DNA of 64,000 nucleotides, from contig JABMNL010000040.1 of NCBI GenBank assembly GCA_013204585.1, positions 184,411 to 248,410 of the forward strand. The letters run 5' to 3'. The first letter of the stretch is position 1. Each line of letters opens with the position of its first letter. The notes under the pieces were generated by a model that saw only the letters and a list, made by a program, of their open reading frames with translations, did not search any database and was not told the DNA's origin. The translations under genes and the position numbers were made by a program. Below, one piece after another: positions 47,756 to 55,880 of the stretch. Source of the stretch: SAR202 cluster bacterium. GTDB taxonomy: Bacteria > Chloroflexota > Dehalococcoidia > Lucifugimonadales > UBA3495.

Positions 47756-47995
47756 ATGACAGCGAAGACTGTACTTGTTTATGTCCAGCCAGACGGTTGA
47801 CATTTTTGCCAGCGAACGGAAGAGTTTCTTTCGAAAAAGGGTGTCGCTTTTGAGCGGAAAGACATTATGAACGATTCCACAGCCATGGAAGAACTGGTCA
47901 AGATAGGGGTCATGACCACGCCTGTGACGGTGATTGACGGCGCTGTGGTGGTCGGTTTCAATCCGAAGAGGCTGGAAGACCTACTGGCCGGTTAA
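47756..47995 (+). CDS. Glutaredoxin-like selenoprotein (U-x-x-C), in-frame TGA at 47798
   Basis: 79 aa thioredoxin-fold protein read through one TGA. Residues 10-20 are VQPDG-U-HFCQR: the TGA is at the first position of the C-x-x-C active site. The rest is continuous glutaredoxin/NrdH-like sequence: [17 protein letters not shown], the cis-Pro loop [10 protein letters not shown], and [14 protein letters not shown] at the end. GGAGG lies five bases before ATG 47756 and the frame ends in TAA. A hairpin follows the TGA. It sits between merR and merA, so it may reduce or shuttle Hg(II), or recycle thiols used by MerA. A pseudogene is the alternative, but the exact site of the TGA and the intact rest argue against it. 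Confidence 0.85.
47805..47823 (+). promoter_or_regulatory. Possible bacterial SECIS element in the glutaredoxin-like gene
   Basis: Four bases after the TGA, TTTGCC pairs with GGAAGA (one G-A mismatch, one G-U) around the loop AGCGAAC, with G second in the loop as in bacterial SECIS hairpins. The stem is weak and was judged by eye. Confidence 0.45.
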
Positions 47996-48018
47996 TTCTG
48001 GTATTGAAGAGGAAAGAT

Positions 48019-49467
48019 TTGACAAACAAGAACCACGACGGATATGACCTGGTGATTATCGGCGGTGGAGCGGCTGGTTTCGCCGCCGCTACCAAAACAA
48101 ACGACCTGGGCAAGACAGCCCTCATGATTAACAGTGGGCTCCCCATCGGTGGGACCTGTGTCAACGTGGGTTGTATGCCCAGCAAGGTGCTGCTTGCCAC
48201 CGGGGATGAGCTTTTCTACGGTGCAACTCCCCGCTTCAAAGCGGTCCACCAAGGCCGTAAATCCGCCTTTGACTTCACCACGGCCATTAAAGAGAAGGAC
48301 GAAATCATTGCCGACGCCCGGCAGAGCAACTACCTAAACGTGATGGACTCCCTGGAGAACGTGACCTACTTGGAAGGGCGAGCCAGGTTTATCTCCCAAA
48401 ATCAAGTGGACGTGGGTGAACAGGTTATTGTGGGAGAAAAGTTCCTAATCGTAACCGGCTCTTCCACCAGACCGCTGCCGATTCCGGGGTTAGACCAGGT
48501 GGGCTGGCTCAACAACGTGACTGCCATGGAGTTGAAGAAGCTGCCCGAGTCCATGGTGGTCATCGGAGGCGGGCCCATGGGCCTAGAGTTCGCCCAGATG
48601 TTCGCCCATTTCGGCACCCGGGTCACTGTCATAGAGGCCATGAACCAGATCTTGCCCAAAGACGAACCTGAAATAGCGGCTGAGTTGCAGAGGTCTCTCG
48701 AAGTAGAGGGTATCCAGTTTAGGATCGGTGTTTCCATAGAGAGCGTACGCCAGGACGGTGGCAACAAAGTCGTATCCATCCGCAGCAGGCAGGGTTCCCG
48801 GCCCCCCTCCTCCAATCCTGAGGTGGAAGAACTGGCTGCGGAAGAGCTGCTGCTGGCCGCCGGAATCCAAGCCAACACCGCTGACATGGGTCTGGAACAG
48901 GCCGGAATCGCCGTTGGCCCAAATGGCTTCGTCCAAGTCAACGATCACTACCAAACGGAGAACCCCAATATATTCGCTGCCGGGGACTGTGTCGGCAAGA
49001 TGCCCCTGGAGACGGTAGCTGCCAAGGAGGGCTCTTTGGCTGCCGAGAATGCATTAACCGGGTCGAGCAGGGTCATCGACTACGACCACGTCCCTCACGC
49101 GGTGTTCACCAACCCGCAGGTAGCCAGCGTAGGGCTAACCGAGGAAGAGTCGATGCGGCGGTTCAACGCCTGCGCCTGCCGGACAATCTACATGGACTCG
49201 GTGCCCAAGGCAGCCGTGATTAAAGAGACACGTGGGGTTTTCAAGATGGCCATCCACCCCGAAGACTCCAGGATATTGGGCGTCCACATAGTTTCCCCAG
49301 ACGCGGCGGAACTGATTCACGAAGCCACCCTGGCGGTAAAGTTCGGCCTGACCGTAGATGATGTCATCGACACGCTGCACGTTTTCCCGACACTAAGCGA
49401 AGGCATCAAGCGGGTGGCCCAGGCCTTCACCAGAGATGTGTCGGTGATGGCCTGCTGCGTTGAGTGA
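48019..49467 (+). CDS. merA: Mercuric reductase
   Basis: FAD-dependent NADPH enzyme reducing Hg(II) to volatile Hg(0); about 482 aa. FAD motif [16 protein letters not shown], redox pair [18 protein letters not shown] motif [19 protein letters not shown]-side [19 protein letters not shown], and the C-terminal vicinal cysteines ACCVE that take Hg from the surface. It has no N-terminal MerP-like heavy-metal domain. Normal Cys codons are used at all these places. TTG 48019 is preferred (GAGG six bases before); TTG 48004 is possible. It follows the glutaredoxin-like gene by 23 bases. Confidence 0.95.
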   Translation: MTNKNHDGYDLVIIGGGAAGFAAATKTNDLGKTALMINSGLPIGGTCVNVGCMPSKVLLATGDELFYGATPRFKAVHQGRKSAFDFTTAIKEKDEIIADARQSNYLNVMDSLENVTYLEGRARFISQNQVDVGEQVIVGEKFLIVTGSSTRPLPIPGLDQVGWLNNVTAMELKKLPESMVVIGGGPMGLEFAQMFAHFGTRVTVIEAMNQILPKDEPEIAAELQRSLEVEGIQFRIGVSIESVRQDGGNKVVSIRSRQGSRPPSSNPEVEELAAEELLLAAGIQANTADMGLEQAGIAVGPNGFVQVNDHYQTENPNIFAAGDCVGKMPLETVAAKEGSLAAENALTGSSRVIDYDHVPHAVFTNPQVASVGLTEEESMRRFNACACRTIYMDSVPKAAVIKETRGVFKMAIHPEDSRILGVHIVSPDAAELIHEATLAVKFGLTVDDVIDTLHVFPTLSEGIKRVAQAFTRDVSVMACCVE

Positions 49468-49471
49468 GATT

Positions 49472-49810
49472 ATGCGAAAGTTTCTGCAAATTGAAAAGCC
49501 ATTTGTGGCGTCATTGAGCGGCCTGCTGCCACTGCCCTGGTGATGAGTGGCCCCCGGCTTGCTCGGCCTGTTGGGTGGGACCTCGGCCGGGTTGGCTACC
49601 GCGCCTGCGTTGCGGGTGCTCACGTGGCCTTTTCTCGTCTTGACAGCAGTGATGCTGTCACGGGGTTGGTACTTGGAGTTGTCCCACGGAGGACGATGGA
49701 GTTCTTCGTGGCGGCGTCGGGCCAGTCTCGTCCTAGTTGGTTCAACATTACTAGCAGTGGCACTTTGGAGCTTCAGGTTCGCGGGTCTACTGGCAGCGAG
49801 GCCTTTTTAG
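49472..49810 (+). CDS. merT: MerT-like mercury transporter with two adjacent in-frame TGA codons (Sec-Sec)
   Basis: 112 aa membrane protein starting 4 bases after the merA stop. TGA TGA at 49541-49546 (residues 24-25) lies in LLPLPW-UU-VAPGLLGLLGG. This is where MerT has its vicinal Cys-Cys in the first membrane helix, which takes Hg(II) from the periplasmic carrier. On both sides the frame is one continuous MerT-like protein with three hydrophobic segments (about 11-40, 46-64 and 84-102), ending with TAG at 49808-49810. If the TGAs were stops, neither half would be a sensible gene. The start codon has only a weak ribosome site, so the N-terminus is less sure. Confidence 0.8.
49564..49589 (+). 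promoter_or_regulatory. Possible SECIS hairpin in the merT-like gene
   Basis: CGGCC (49564-49568) pairs with GGCCG (49585-49589), with an inner GGT-GGG-ACC hairpin whose loop starts with G. It begins 17 bases after the second TGA. Other folds are possible in this GC-rich stretch. Confidence 0.4.
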
Positions 49811-49893
49811 TTCCTAGTTTTGACGATAATACAATCGATTCGGGAAAAGGACATGAATACGTCACCGAAATTTCATTGGGAAAGGACGACACC

Positions 49894-50070
49894 ATGTGGG
49901 GTTTAGTGGCGGTTATACCCATAGTCTGTTGCGTGCTGATACCAGCCGGGATAGCTGTGGCGGCGTTCATGGGCTTCGGTAAGAAGAAGCCTAATGGAAA
50001 CGTAAGCGATGGTGAACTGCCGCAGGACAACCTCCGCCATTCGTCTCAATTGGAGGAGGAAAAGATATGA
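49894..50070 (+). CDS. Small membrane protein with vicinal Cys pair in the mer operon
   Basis: 58 aa: one membrane helix (WGLVAVIPIVCCVLIPAGIA) with Cys-Cys in its middle, then a polar tail ending LEEEKI. AAAGGA lies eight bases before ATG 49894, and the stop overlaps the next start as ATGA. The CC in a helix recalls MerF, MerE or MerT, so it may be a second mercury-handling membrane protein or a partner of the UU transporter. The longer open frame from 49540 is only a shadow of merT. Confidence 0.65.
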   Translation: MWGLVAVIPIVCCVLIPAGIAVAAFMGFGKKKPNGNVSDGELPQDNLRHSSQLEEEKI

Positions 50071-50636
50071 GCATCGTACGACCAAGGTATTTTGGCATCG
50101 CCTCACTGTTCCTTCTGCTCGCCGTCTTCACAGCGTGTATTGGAGAATCCGCGGTTCCACCGATTGAAAATAGCTCTAGTTCATTCGGAATATCGAATCC
50201 CGCTCCGAAAGTTTGGGGATTAAAAGCTCCATCCTTTTCAGTGAGCACCGGTGGGGGATCTACCTTCTCGTTGGACGAACACCTTGATGAGGTAGTAATA
50301 CTCTACTTTTCATTTGCTGGTTGACCCACTTGCGGGCTGGAGGCTCCAGCCTTAGGTAGGATTCAAAGGGAATATAAGGATCTGCCACTCACGGTCGTGG
50401 CGGTTAACACTTTGCCCTTCATCGCTCTTGATGATTGGAAGGAGTTCTGGAAAAGCAAAGATGCAGAGGACGTGACCTGGGCACAGGCCGACGCCGATGG
50501 TGAGTTGCTGCGGCAATTTGGCGTGTTCAGTCTCGGCACGACAATAATCATCGCTCGAGAAGGTCAGATTTCATACAGGGACGATGGGGCCACTCCATAT
50601 GAGGTTCTCAGGGCCAATGTGAAAGATATCTCGTGA
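50067..50636 (+). CDS. TlpA/AhpC-TSA-like lipoprotein selenoprotein (U-x-x-C), in-frame TGA at 50322
   Basis: 189 aa read through one TGA. The N-terminus has a signal helix and a lipobox-like VFTAC (Cys 24), so it is probably membrane-anchored outside. The thioredoxin-like domain starts near residue 55 (APSFSVSTGGG), with VVILYFSFAG-U-PTCGLEAP around residue 86: the TGA takes the first Cys of the C-x-x-C motif. The fold continues after it (PLTVVAVNTLPFIALDDW, LGTTIIIAREGQISYRDDG), and the frame ends in TGA at 50636. GGAGGA lies nine bases before the ATG, which overlaps the previous stop. A strong hairpin follows the TGA. It may feed electrons to, or bind Hg(II) for, the mer proteins. Confidence 0.87.
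50335..50351 (+). promoter_or_regulatory. Likely SECIS hairpin in the TlpA-like gene
   Basis: GGCTGGA (50335-50341) pairs perfectly with TCCAGCC (50345-50351) around a GGC loop, ten bases after the TGA. Size, distance and G at the loop start fit a bacterial SECIS element. Confidence 0.6.
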
Positions 50637-50824
50637 GATACCAAGACCCAAAAATCAGGACCGAGACCTCGCTCGTTGGAACCTGTTCTTCTTCGTTATT
50701 AAACCCGTAGTGCAGCACCTGCCTGATTGCGCAGGGCAAGCTCATATTGCTGAAAGCTAGGGCAGGCCCAGGACGATAGTGCGCTTCGAGCGGATTTGCG
50801 TCACAATTCCCTCCACTAGGAACC

Positions 50825-51970
50825 ATGCAAGACCTAAAGAGCCACATCGCCGAATACGCTATTCAGTGCGGATTCGACCTGGTGCGAATCACCGGGGCTG
50901 ACGAGTTTGCCAGTGACCGGGATGCTGCCTTAGACCGAATCAATGCCGGGCAAATGGACGGCCTCCCCTGGTTCAACGAATCCCGAGTTAAGCGCGGTTC
51001 AGACCCGCAAGAACTTCTCCCCGGCGCTCGCTCCGTCATCTGCCTGGGACTCAGCTATCTTGGGCCAGACGACGCTGAGCCAAAACCCGGCAAAGGCAAA
51101 GGAACAATCGCCCGTTACGCCCGGGTTAATGACTATCACCGCACTATGAAACGGCGGATGAAAGCCTTTGTCTGCGGTCTAGAGGAGACATTACAAACGC
51201 CGGTGGCGGCCCTGTGGTACGTGGACGACGGCCCCATGTTGGACCGGGCGGCGGCGGCACGTTCTGGATTGGGTTGGTTCGGCAAAAGCACCAACATACT
51301 CACTCAGTCCCACGGTTCCTGGATACTACTGGGACAGGTGGTAACCGACTTAGCGTTGGAACCAGATACGCCACTAAAGAAGACCTGCGGGTCCTGCGTC
51401 CGCTGCATCGACGATTGCCCAACAGGAGCCATTGTTGCGCCCTACATCGTGGATAACGCCCGTTGCATCTCCTACCAAACCATCGAGAACCGGGGAGTGA
51501 TTCCTTTGGCGATGAGGCCGCTCATCGGAGACCTAATCTTCGGATGCGACATCTGCCAGGACGTTTGCCCGGTCAACCGCAAAGCTGCCCTGCCCTTACA
51601 GCCCATAGCAGCGGCGGAGTCCGTGGGAGCTTCCGGGCAACTCAGTCTCACCGAAATACTGGCGATGACCGAAGAAGAGTTCCGAACCAGGTTTCAGGGC
51701 ACGTCAATCATGCGAGCCAAACGTGTCGGTCTACAGAAAAATGCCTGTGTTGCGTTGGGAAACAACCGGGACGCGGTAGGGGTGTTAGTGCTGATTTCGG
51801 CCTTGGATGCCGACGAACCTTTGGTGCGCGGCCACGCGGCCTGGGCCTTAGGGCGAATTGCTATCGCCGAAGCAATTATCGCCTTGGAACAAGCGTTAGC
51901 ATCCGAATCGGACGCCTACGTTCGCGAAGAAATAGCAGCGGCGCTTTTAGATTCTCGCCAAGCCCCTTAG
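50825..51970 (+). CDS. queG: Epoxyqueuosine reductase
   Basis: Cobalamin and Fe-S enzyme for the last step of queuosine synthesis in tRNA, 381 aa. The N-terminal substrate/cobalamin domain has GLGWFGKSTNIL, followed by two 4Fe-4S ferredoxin motifs (CGSCVRCIDDCPTGAI and CDICQDVCPVNR) and a C-terminal HEAT-like repeat pair (DADEPLVRGHAAWALGRIA). Length and order match QueG. It follows the mer operon by 188 bases and is probably independent of it. Stop overlaps the EVE gene stop by 4 bases. Confidence 0.95.
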   Translation: MQDLKSHIAEYAIQCGFDLVRITGADEFASDRDAALDRINAGQMDGLPWFNESRVKRGSDPQELLPGARSVICLGLSYLGPDDAEPKPGKGKGTIARYARVNDYHRTMKRRMKAFVCGLEETLQTPVAALWYVDDGPMLDRAAAARSGLGWFGKSTNILTQSHGSWILLGQVVTDLALEPDTPLKKTCGSCVRCIDDCPTGAIVAPYIVDNARCISYQTIENRGVIPLAMRPLIGDLIFGCDICQDVCPVNRKAALPLQPIAAAESVGASGQLSLTEILAMTEEEFRTRFQGTSIMRAKRVGLQKNACVALGNNRDAVGVLVLISALDADEPLVRGHAAWALGRIAIAEAIIALEQALASESDAYVREEIAAALLDSRQAP

Positions 51971-52539
51971 GGAGTGCCCGTCGGTTGGGCCTGCTCCCCT
52001 TCGGGTTCAGCCGACTTTCTCTTGCGGCTTCCAGACCGGCGACGCTGGGTCGTTCTGGTTGGAGTGAAGTCAGTCGGGACATACCCCTTGCCGAAGTGGA
52101 GCTTCTTCATCTCTTCTTCAATCAATATGAAGTCATTTTTGGGCAGGAGATGAAGATTACCCTGAAAAGCCATGTACCAGTCCTCAGGGTTCCACCGCTT
52201 CACGTATTCCAACCGTGGGGCCAGTAAGTTGGCGTCGATGAATTGCTCGTCCTCCAATACCACTCCCGGCTCTAACTTTATGTGGTAGGGAAAACCGGTG
52301 CTTCCTTCATTGACCCAAATGGGCTCTTCGGCTTCAAAGTAGGAAGACATTGCGGTGGCAGTGGCCACGAACCGGCGTATGTGGGAGATATAGAGGAGCA
52401 CCCGGTCGCCTTCGGTAATCCGCTGCACCTTGCGCCGGTGTTGGGCTTTAAGACCAAGAAGGGTAAACTCCCGCGCTTGAGTGATGCGGAAGTTCTCTTC
52501 GTTATTTACAATCATCCAGAAATTACTGGGCATACACAC
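51967..52539 (-). CDS. EVE-domain protein
   Basis: 190 aa. The PUA-like EVE fold, which binds modified bases, is seen in NFWMIVNNEENFRITQAREF, EGDRVLLYISHIRRFVATATA and the WNPEDWYMAFQGNLHLL stretch. The last 40 residues are basic and disordered (RTTQRRRSGSRKRKSAEPEG), an unusual tail that may bind nucleic acid. EVE proteins are linked to DNA or RNA modification sensing; nothing nearby indicates a restriction system. Confidence 0.8.
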   Translation of the reverse strand: MCMPSNFWMIVNNEENFRITQAREFTLLGLKAQHRRKVQRITEGDRVLLYISHIRRFVATATAMSSYFEAEEPIWVNEGSTGFPYHIKLEPGVVLEDEQFIDANLLAPRLEYVKRWNPEDWYMAFQGNLHLLPKNDFILIEEEMKKLHFGKGYVPTDFTPTRTTQRRRSGSRKRKSAEPEGEQAQPTGTP

Positions 52540-52869
52540 CTCAGAAAGGCAAAAAACCTAAAAGCCTGTCAAATTAGACAAATTGGCCCATCCGGCACCA
52601 TCATATCATGATAAAGACTATCAATCTCTCACGAAGTTTTTGCGATGGCCTGCCGGGTTAAATCCGATGGGTCCAATCCACTGGGTTCCTTTCGCTGGAA
52701 TCCATTTAATAGTACGACGGTTTAAATTGTCGGCCAGTCTTAAATGAATGGCAGTTCTAATCGAAAACCAGTGTTGTTATGTCTCCACCGGTGTTGTAAC
52801 ATCAGGCGGGTTTCCCAGGCTGGTATCAGCAAGACTGGCCCACCACACGCACCAAGCGAGGATTATTCA
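52540..52869. other. Divergent intergenic region
   Basis: 330 bases between the EVE gene and the thiolase-like gene. It contains no supportable gene and no repeat that I can identify. The open frame from 52744 into the thiolase gene has no ribosome site or family sequence in this part. Confidence 0.5.
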
Positions 52870-54036
52870 ATGACGACACCACAGCGGGATATCGCCATCG
52901 TAGGCGTGGCCGAATCAGACGTCATGGGCACCGTCCCAAACAAGTCTTCTCTACAGCACCATGCCGAGGCGGCACACAATGCACTTGAGGACGCGGGTCT
53001 CTCCAAAAACGATGTTGACGGCGTCTTAACCGCCGGGTTCTCCACCCTGGCAACGGCAGAATATATGGGCATCCACCCAACCTACACCGACGCCACCTAT
53101 GTCGGCGGGTCGTCGTTCGTGATTCACGTGGCCCATGCCATCGCCGCCATCCGCGCCGGATACTGCGAAGTGGCGCTAATCACCCACGGACAGGCCGGAC
53201 GTTCCACCAGAATTCGAGTTCCAGGGGACGGCAACCTACCCTTTGCCCAATACGAAGCCCCCTACGGAATTATTGGCGCACCCATTAACTACTCCCTGGC
53301 CTGTTCACGGTACATGCACCAATATGGCGAAGAGAAAACCCGCCAGGGCATGGCCGAGATTGCCGTGGCCACGCGCAAATGGGCCAACCTTAACCCCAAG
53401 GCCATGATGCACGACACCACCATGAGTTTCGACGAATATCACGACTCCCGGTGGGTTTCCTGGCCCTTCCATCTCTTCGACTGCTGTTTGGTAACAGACT
53501 CGGGAGCGGCCATCATTGTGACCACCGCAGAACGGGCCAAAAGCCTTAAAAAGAAGCCGATTTGGGTATTGGGCGCGGGCGAAGGACACGACCACAACAT
53601 TGTGAGCCAGATGCCCGATTACACCTCCACCTGGGCCCGCCGGTCTGGGCCGCTGTCCATGCAGCGAGCAGGAATCACCCACGACGACTTGGACCTGACC
53701 ATGATTTACGACTCGTTCACCTACACGGTAATGGCGACGCTGGAGAGCATGGGGTTCTGCGCACCGGGAGAGGCCGCAGACTTTGTGGCGAATCAGAGGA
53801 CAGCCCCCGGCGGTGACTTCTCTTTGAACACCAACGGCGGTGGCCTGTCATACACCCACCCCGGTATGTACGGCAGCTTCCTATTGGTGGAAGCGGTCCG
53901 GCAGCTACGCGGCGAAGCGGGAGACCGGCAGGTGCAAAGTAGGCGCGACGCCAGCCAGCTCGCCAAACTGGCAATCGTCAACGGCACCGGCGGCTCTCTG
54001 TCTTCTACCGGCACGGTCGTTCTGGCATCTGACTAG
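52870..54036 (+). CDS. Thiolase-like protein (SCP-x/acetyl-CoA acetyltransferase family) without the nucleophilic Cys
   Basis: 388 aa of the thiolase superfamily: IAIVGVAESDVMG at the N-terminus, VHLDG-less middle with DSGAAIIVTTAERA, and TNGGGLSYTHPGMYGSFLLVEAVRQL at the end with the conserved His. At the place of the acyl-accepting Cys the sequence is YVGGSSFVIHVAHA, with Ser. This fits the nondecarboxylating SCP-2-like lipid-transfer subgroup, often paired with a DUF35 (OB-fold) protein that is missing here. ATG 52870 has GAGG eight bases upstream. Its role is probably in acyl-CoA side-chain or lipid metabolism. Confidence 0.82.
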   Translation: MTTPQRDIAIVGVAESDVMGTVPNKSSLQHHAEAAHNALEDAGLSKNDVDGVLTAGFSTLATAEYMGIHPTYTDATYVGGSSFVIHVAHAIAAIRAGYCEVALITHGQAGRSTRIRVPGDGNLPFAQYEAPYGIIGAPINYSLACSRYMHQYGEEKTRQGMAEIAVATRKWANLNPKAMMHDTTMSFDEYHDSRWVSWPFHLFDCCLVTDSGAAIIVTTAERAKSLKKKPIWVLGAGEGHDHNIVSQMPDYTSTWARRSGPLSMQRAGITHDDLDLTMIYDSFTYTVMATLESMGFCAPGEAADFVANQRTAPGGDFSLNTNGGGLSYTHPGMYGSFLLVEAVRQLRGEAGDRQVQSRRDASQLAKLAIVNGTGGSLSSTGTVVLASD

Positions 54037-54098
54037 TCTGCTACCTAGCGCGGCGGTCATTCTGACCGACTAGTCCCGATTCACTTTCTACGGCTAAA

Positions 54099-54134
54099 AA
54101 GGGCGGCTTACTAAATAAGCCGCCCTTAGTTTTT
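54099..54134 (+). terminator. Strong rho-independent terminator
   Basis: AAGGGCGGCTTA (54099-54110) pairs perfectly with 54116-54127 across a five-base loop, followed by AGTTTTT. A-rich bases before it make it work from the other strand too. Confidence 0.93.
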
Positions 54135-54295
54135 ATACAAATATAAGATTAGTACAAAATGCTATTTTCCCGTTTATGTTTGGTGGGACACCGTAAATCC
54201 TGCTGTGCTAGGGTGACAACATATTACTGAGATGGCATCGATTGATGACCTCTCATCATAAGTTACGCCGACGGCGAAAGGATTTTGGACTAATT

Positions 54296-55252
54296 ATGGA
54301 TCGCACTATTTCTTCTTTTCTCCAGCACCTCCTCGTAGAAAAAGGCTTCTCCCGCAACACCTCAGACGCTTACCGCAACGACCTCGGCCAATTCTGGGAC
54401 TTCCTCCAAACCCCCTCCGACGGCCATTCCACTGAAAACGGCAACGGAAATGGTAATGGCAACGGGTCAACCAATGGCAACTACATGTGGGCCAAGGTAG
54501 ACATCAACGTCCTCAACAAATACGTCGAGGACCTGCGAGTTCGCAAGGGCTACCGCGACACCACCACCGCCCGCAAAGTCGCCTCCATCAAGTCTTTCTT
54601 CGGTTTCCTGTCGGAGAACAGCATTATCACTGAAGACCCAACCGAGTCCTTGGGCTCACCACGGGTTGGTAGAACCCTGCCCAAGTTCCTTTCTGAAGAG
54701 GACGTAACCCTTCTGCTGGACTGCGCCTACAAGTCTGGTTCCAACGAAGGACAACGTGACGCTGTCATCATGGAACTTCTCTATGCCACCGGCCTTCGCG
54801 TTGGTGAGTTGGTGTCCCTGAACATGCAGGACGTTGACCTGTCCGAGTCCTACATTCGCTGCATGGGCAAAGGCTCTAAAGAACGCATCGTCCATCTGTA
54901 TCCCAAAGCCCTTGAAGAACTCAAGCGTTATTTCAAAGAGGCCCGTATCGTCCTATTGGGGCACCGTCGCGCCGAGCCAGCTTTGTTCGTCAACCATCGG
55001 GGTGAGCGCCTGACCCGCCAATGGGTCTGGACCATCTTGAAGACCTACGCCCAAAAGGCTGGCATCAACCAGAACATCACGCCCCACACCCTGCGTCACA
55101 GCTTCGCCACCCATCTGTTGCAGAACGGGGCCTCCCTACGGCACGTGCAGGAACTGCTGGGCCATTCCAGCATCTCCACCACCCAGGTCTATACCCACCT
55201 AACCTCCGGCTACGTGCAAAAAGAGTACGCGAAGAGCCATCCCAGGGCCTAA
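54296..55252 (+). CDS. xerD: XerC/XerD-type tyrosine recombinase
   Basis: 318 aa. SAM-like N-terminal core-binding domain (SFLQHLLVEKGFSRNTSDAYRN), then a catalytic domain with all six residues: Arg in ATGLRVGEL, Lys in GKGSKERIV, His-x-x-Arg in HTLRHSFATHLL, His in LGHSSISTTQ and Tyr in VYTHL. Probably the chromosome dimer resolvase. An Asn-Gly repeat insertion (ENGNGNGNGNGSTNGN) sits in the N-terminal domain near residue 50, not usual for Xer. XerC and XerD cannot be separated here. ATG 54296 is used; the frame is open upstream to 54242. Confidence 0.9.
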   Translation: MDRTISSFLQHLLVEKGFSRNTSDAYRNDLGQFWDFLQTPSDGHSTENGNGNGNGNGSTNGNYMWAKVDINVLNKYVEDLRVRKGYRDTTTARKVASIKSFFGFLSENSIITEDPTESLGSPRVGRTLPKFLSEEDVTLLLDCAYKSGSNEGQRDAVIMELLYATGLRVGELVSLNMQDVDLSESYIRCMGKGSKERIVHLYPKALEELKRYFKEARIVLLGHRRAEPALFVNHRGERLTRQWVWTILKTYAQKAGINQNITPHTLRHSFATHLLQNGASLRHVQELLGHSSISTTQVYTHLTSGYVQKEYAKSHPRA

Positions 55253-55469
55253 TTCAAACGCCCAAACACTCAAACATAACCAGGATAAATAGGCCACGAA
55301 AAGGGCAGCCCAGCACGGCGGCAACGGCACTTAGACCCGTAAATCCGTGTCTGCGGACTGCCCTTTTTGATTGATTGCTGCTATAGTTAACTAGCTGTCT
55401 TGAGACTGATTAACAGGCTCTTGCCAGCCACAATTAGACAATATCATCCTCCTTAGGAGGCACCCTCTA

Positions 55470-55874
55470 ATGGCGGGTAAAGCTCGCCGGGCAGCATCCC
55501 GGCAAGGACAACTCAAGCGCAAAAAGACCGTTAAGGGGCCCAGCGGTATTCCATCATCCAATCAAATGGTGGTGGATTCTGAGGGACAAGAACCCGTTTC
55601 TGTATCCGCTGGCGTCGAAAATGCCGCGATAGAAGCAACTGAAACGACCGGAACCACGAGCAACACTGGTTCCGACGCTCCAGTGACCCCACGCGCACCC
55701 CGGCCATCCCCAGTAGCCCGGACTCCCCGCGGCGAATTTACCGGTCAAAGTCAGGCCCGACTACGTGGCGAGCGTCCGGCTGCCTATCTTTACGTCGGCT
55801 CAGAAGTCCGGCGCATCCTGATTCTCACCGGCGTAATCCTCGCCGCCCTCATCGCACTGGGAATAGTTCTCTAA
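55470..55874 (+). CDS. Small protein with C-terminal membrane anchor
   Basis: 134 aa, unknown. A basic N-terminus (KARRAASRQGQLKRKK), a long Thr/Pro/Ala-rich low-complexity middle and a single C-terminal membrane helix (ILILTGVILAALIALGIVL). TTAGGAGG lies ten bases before the ATG. It precedes uvrC by only 6 bases and is probably co-transcribed with it. Possibly a tail-anchored partner; no family known to me. Confidence 0.6.
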   Translation: MAGKARRAASRQGQLKRKKTVKGPSGIPSSNQMVVDSEGQEPVSVSAGVENAAIEATETTGTTSNTGSDAPVTPRAPRPSPVARTPRGEFTGQSQARLRGERPAAYLYVGSEVRRILILTGVILAALIALGIVL

Positions 55875-55880
55875 ACCGAC

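Noticed and set aside
47756..47800. TGA codons in the mer operon as ordinary stops or decay
   Set aside because: All four lie exactly at expected Cys positions, and the frames continue with intact family motifs and good coding sense, so decay is much less likely.
49540..50070. One 176-codon gene across the merT region
   Set aside because: Its first two thirds is merT in the wrong frame; only the part from 49894 has a ribosome site and sensible sequence.
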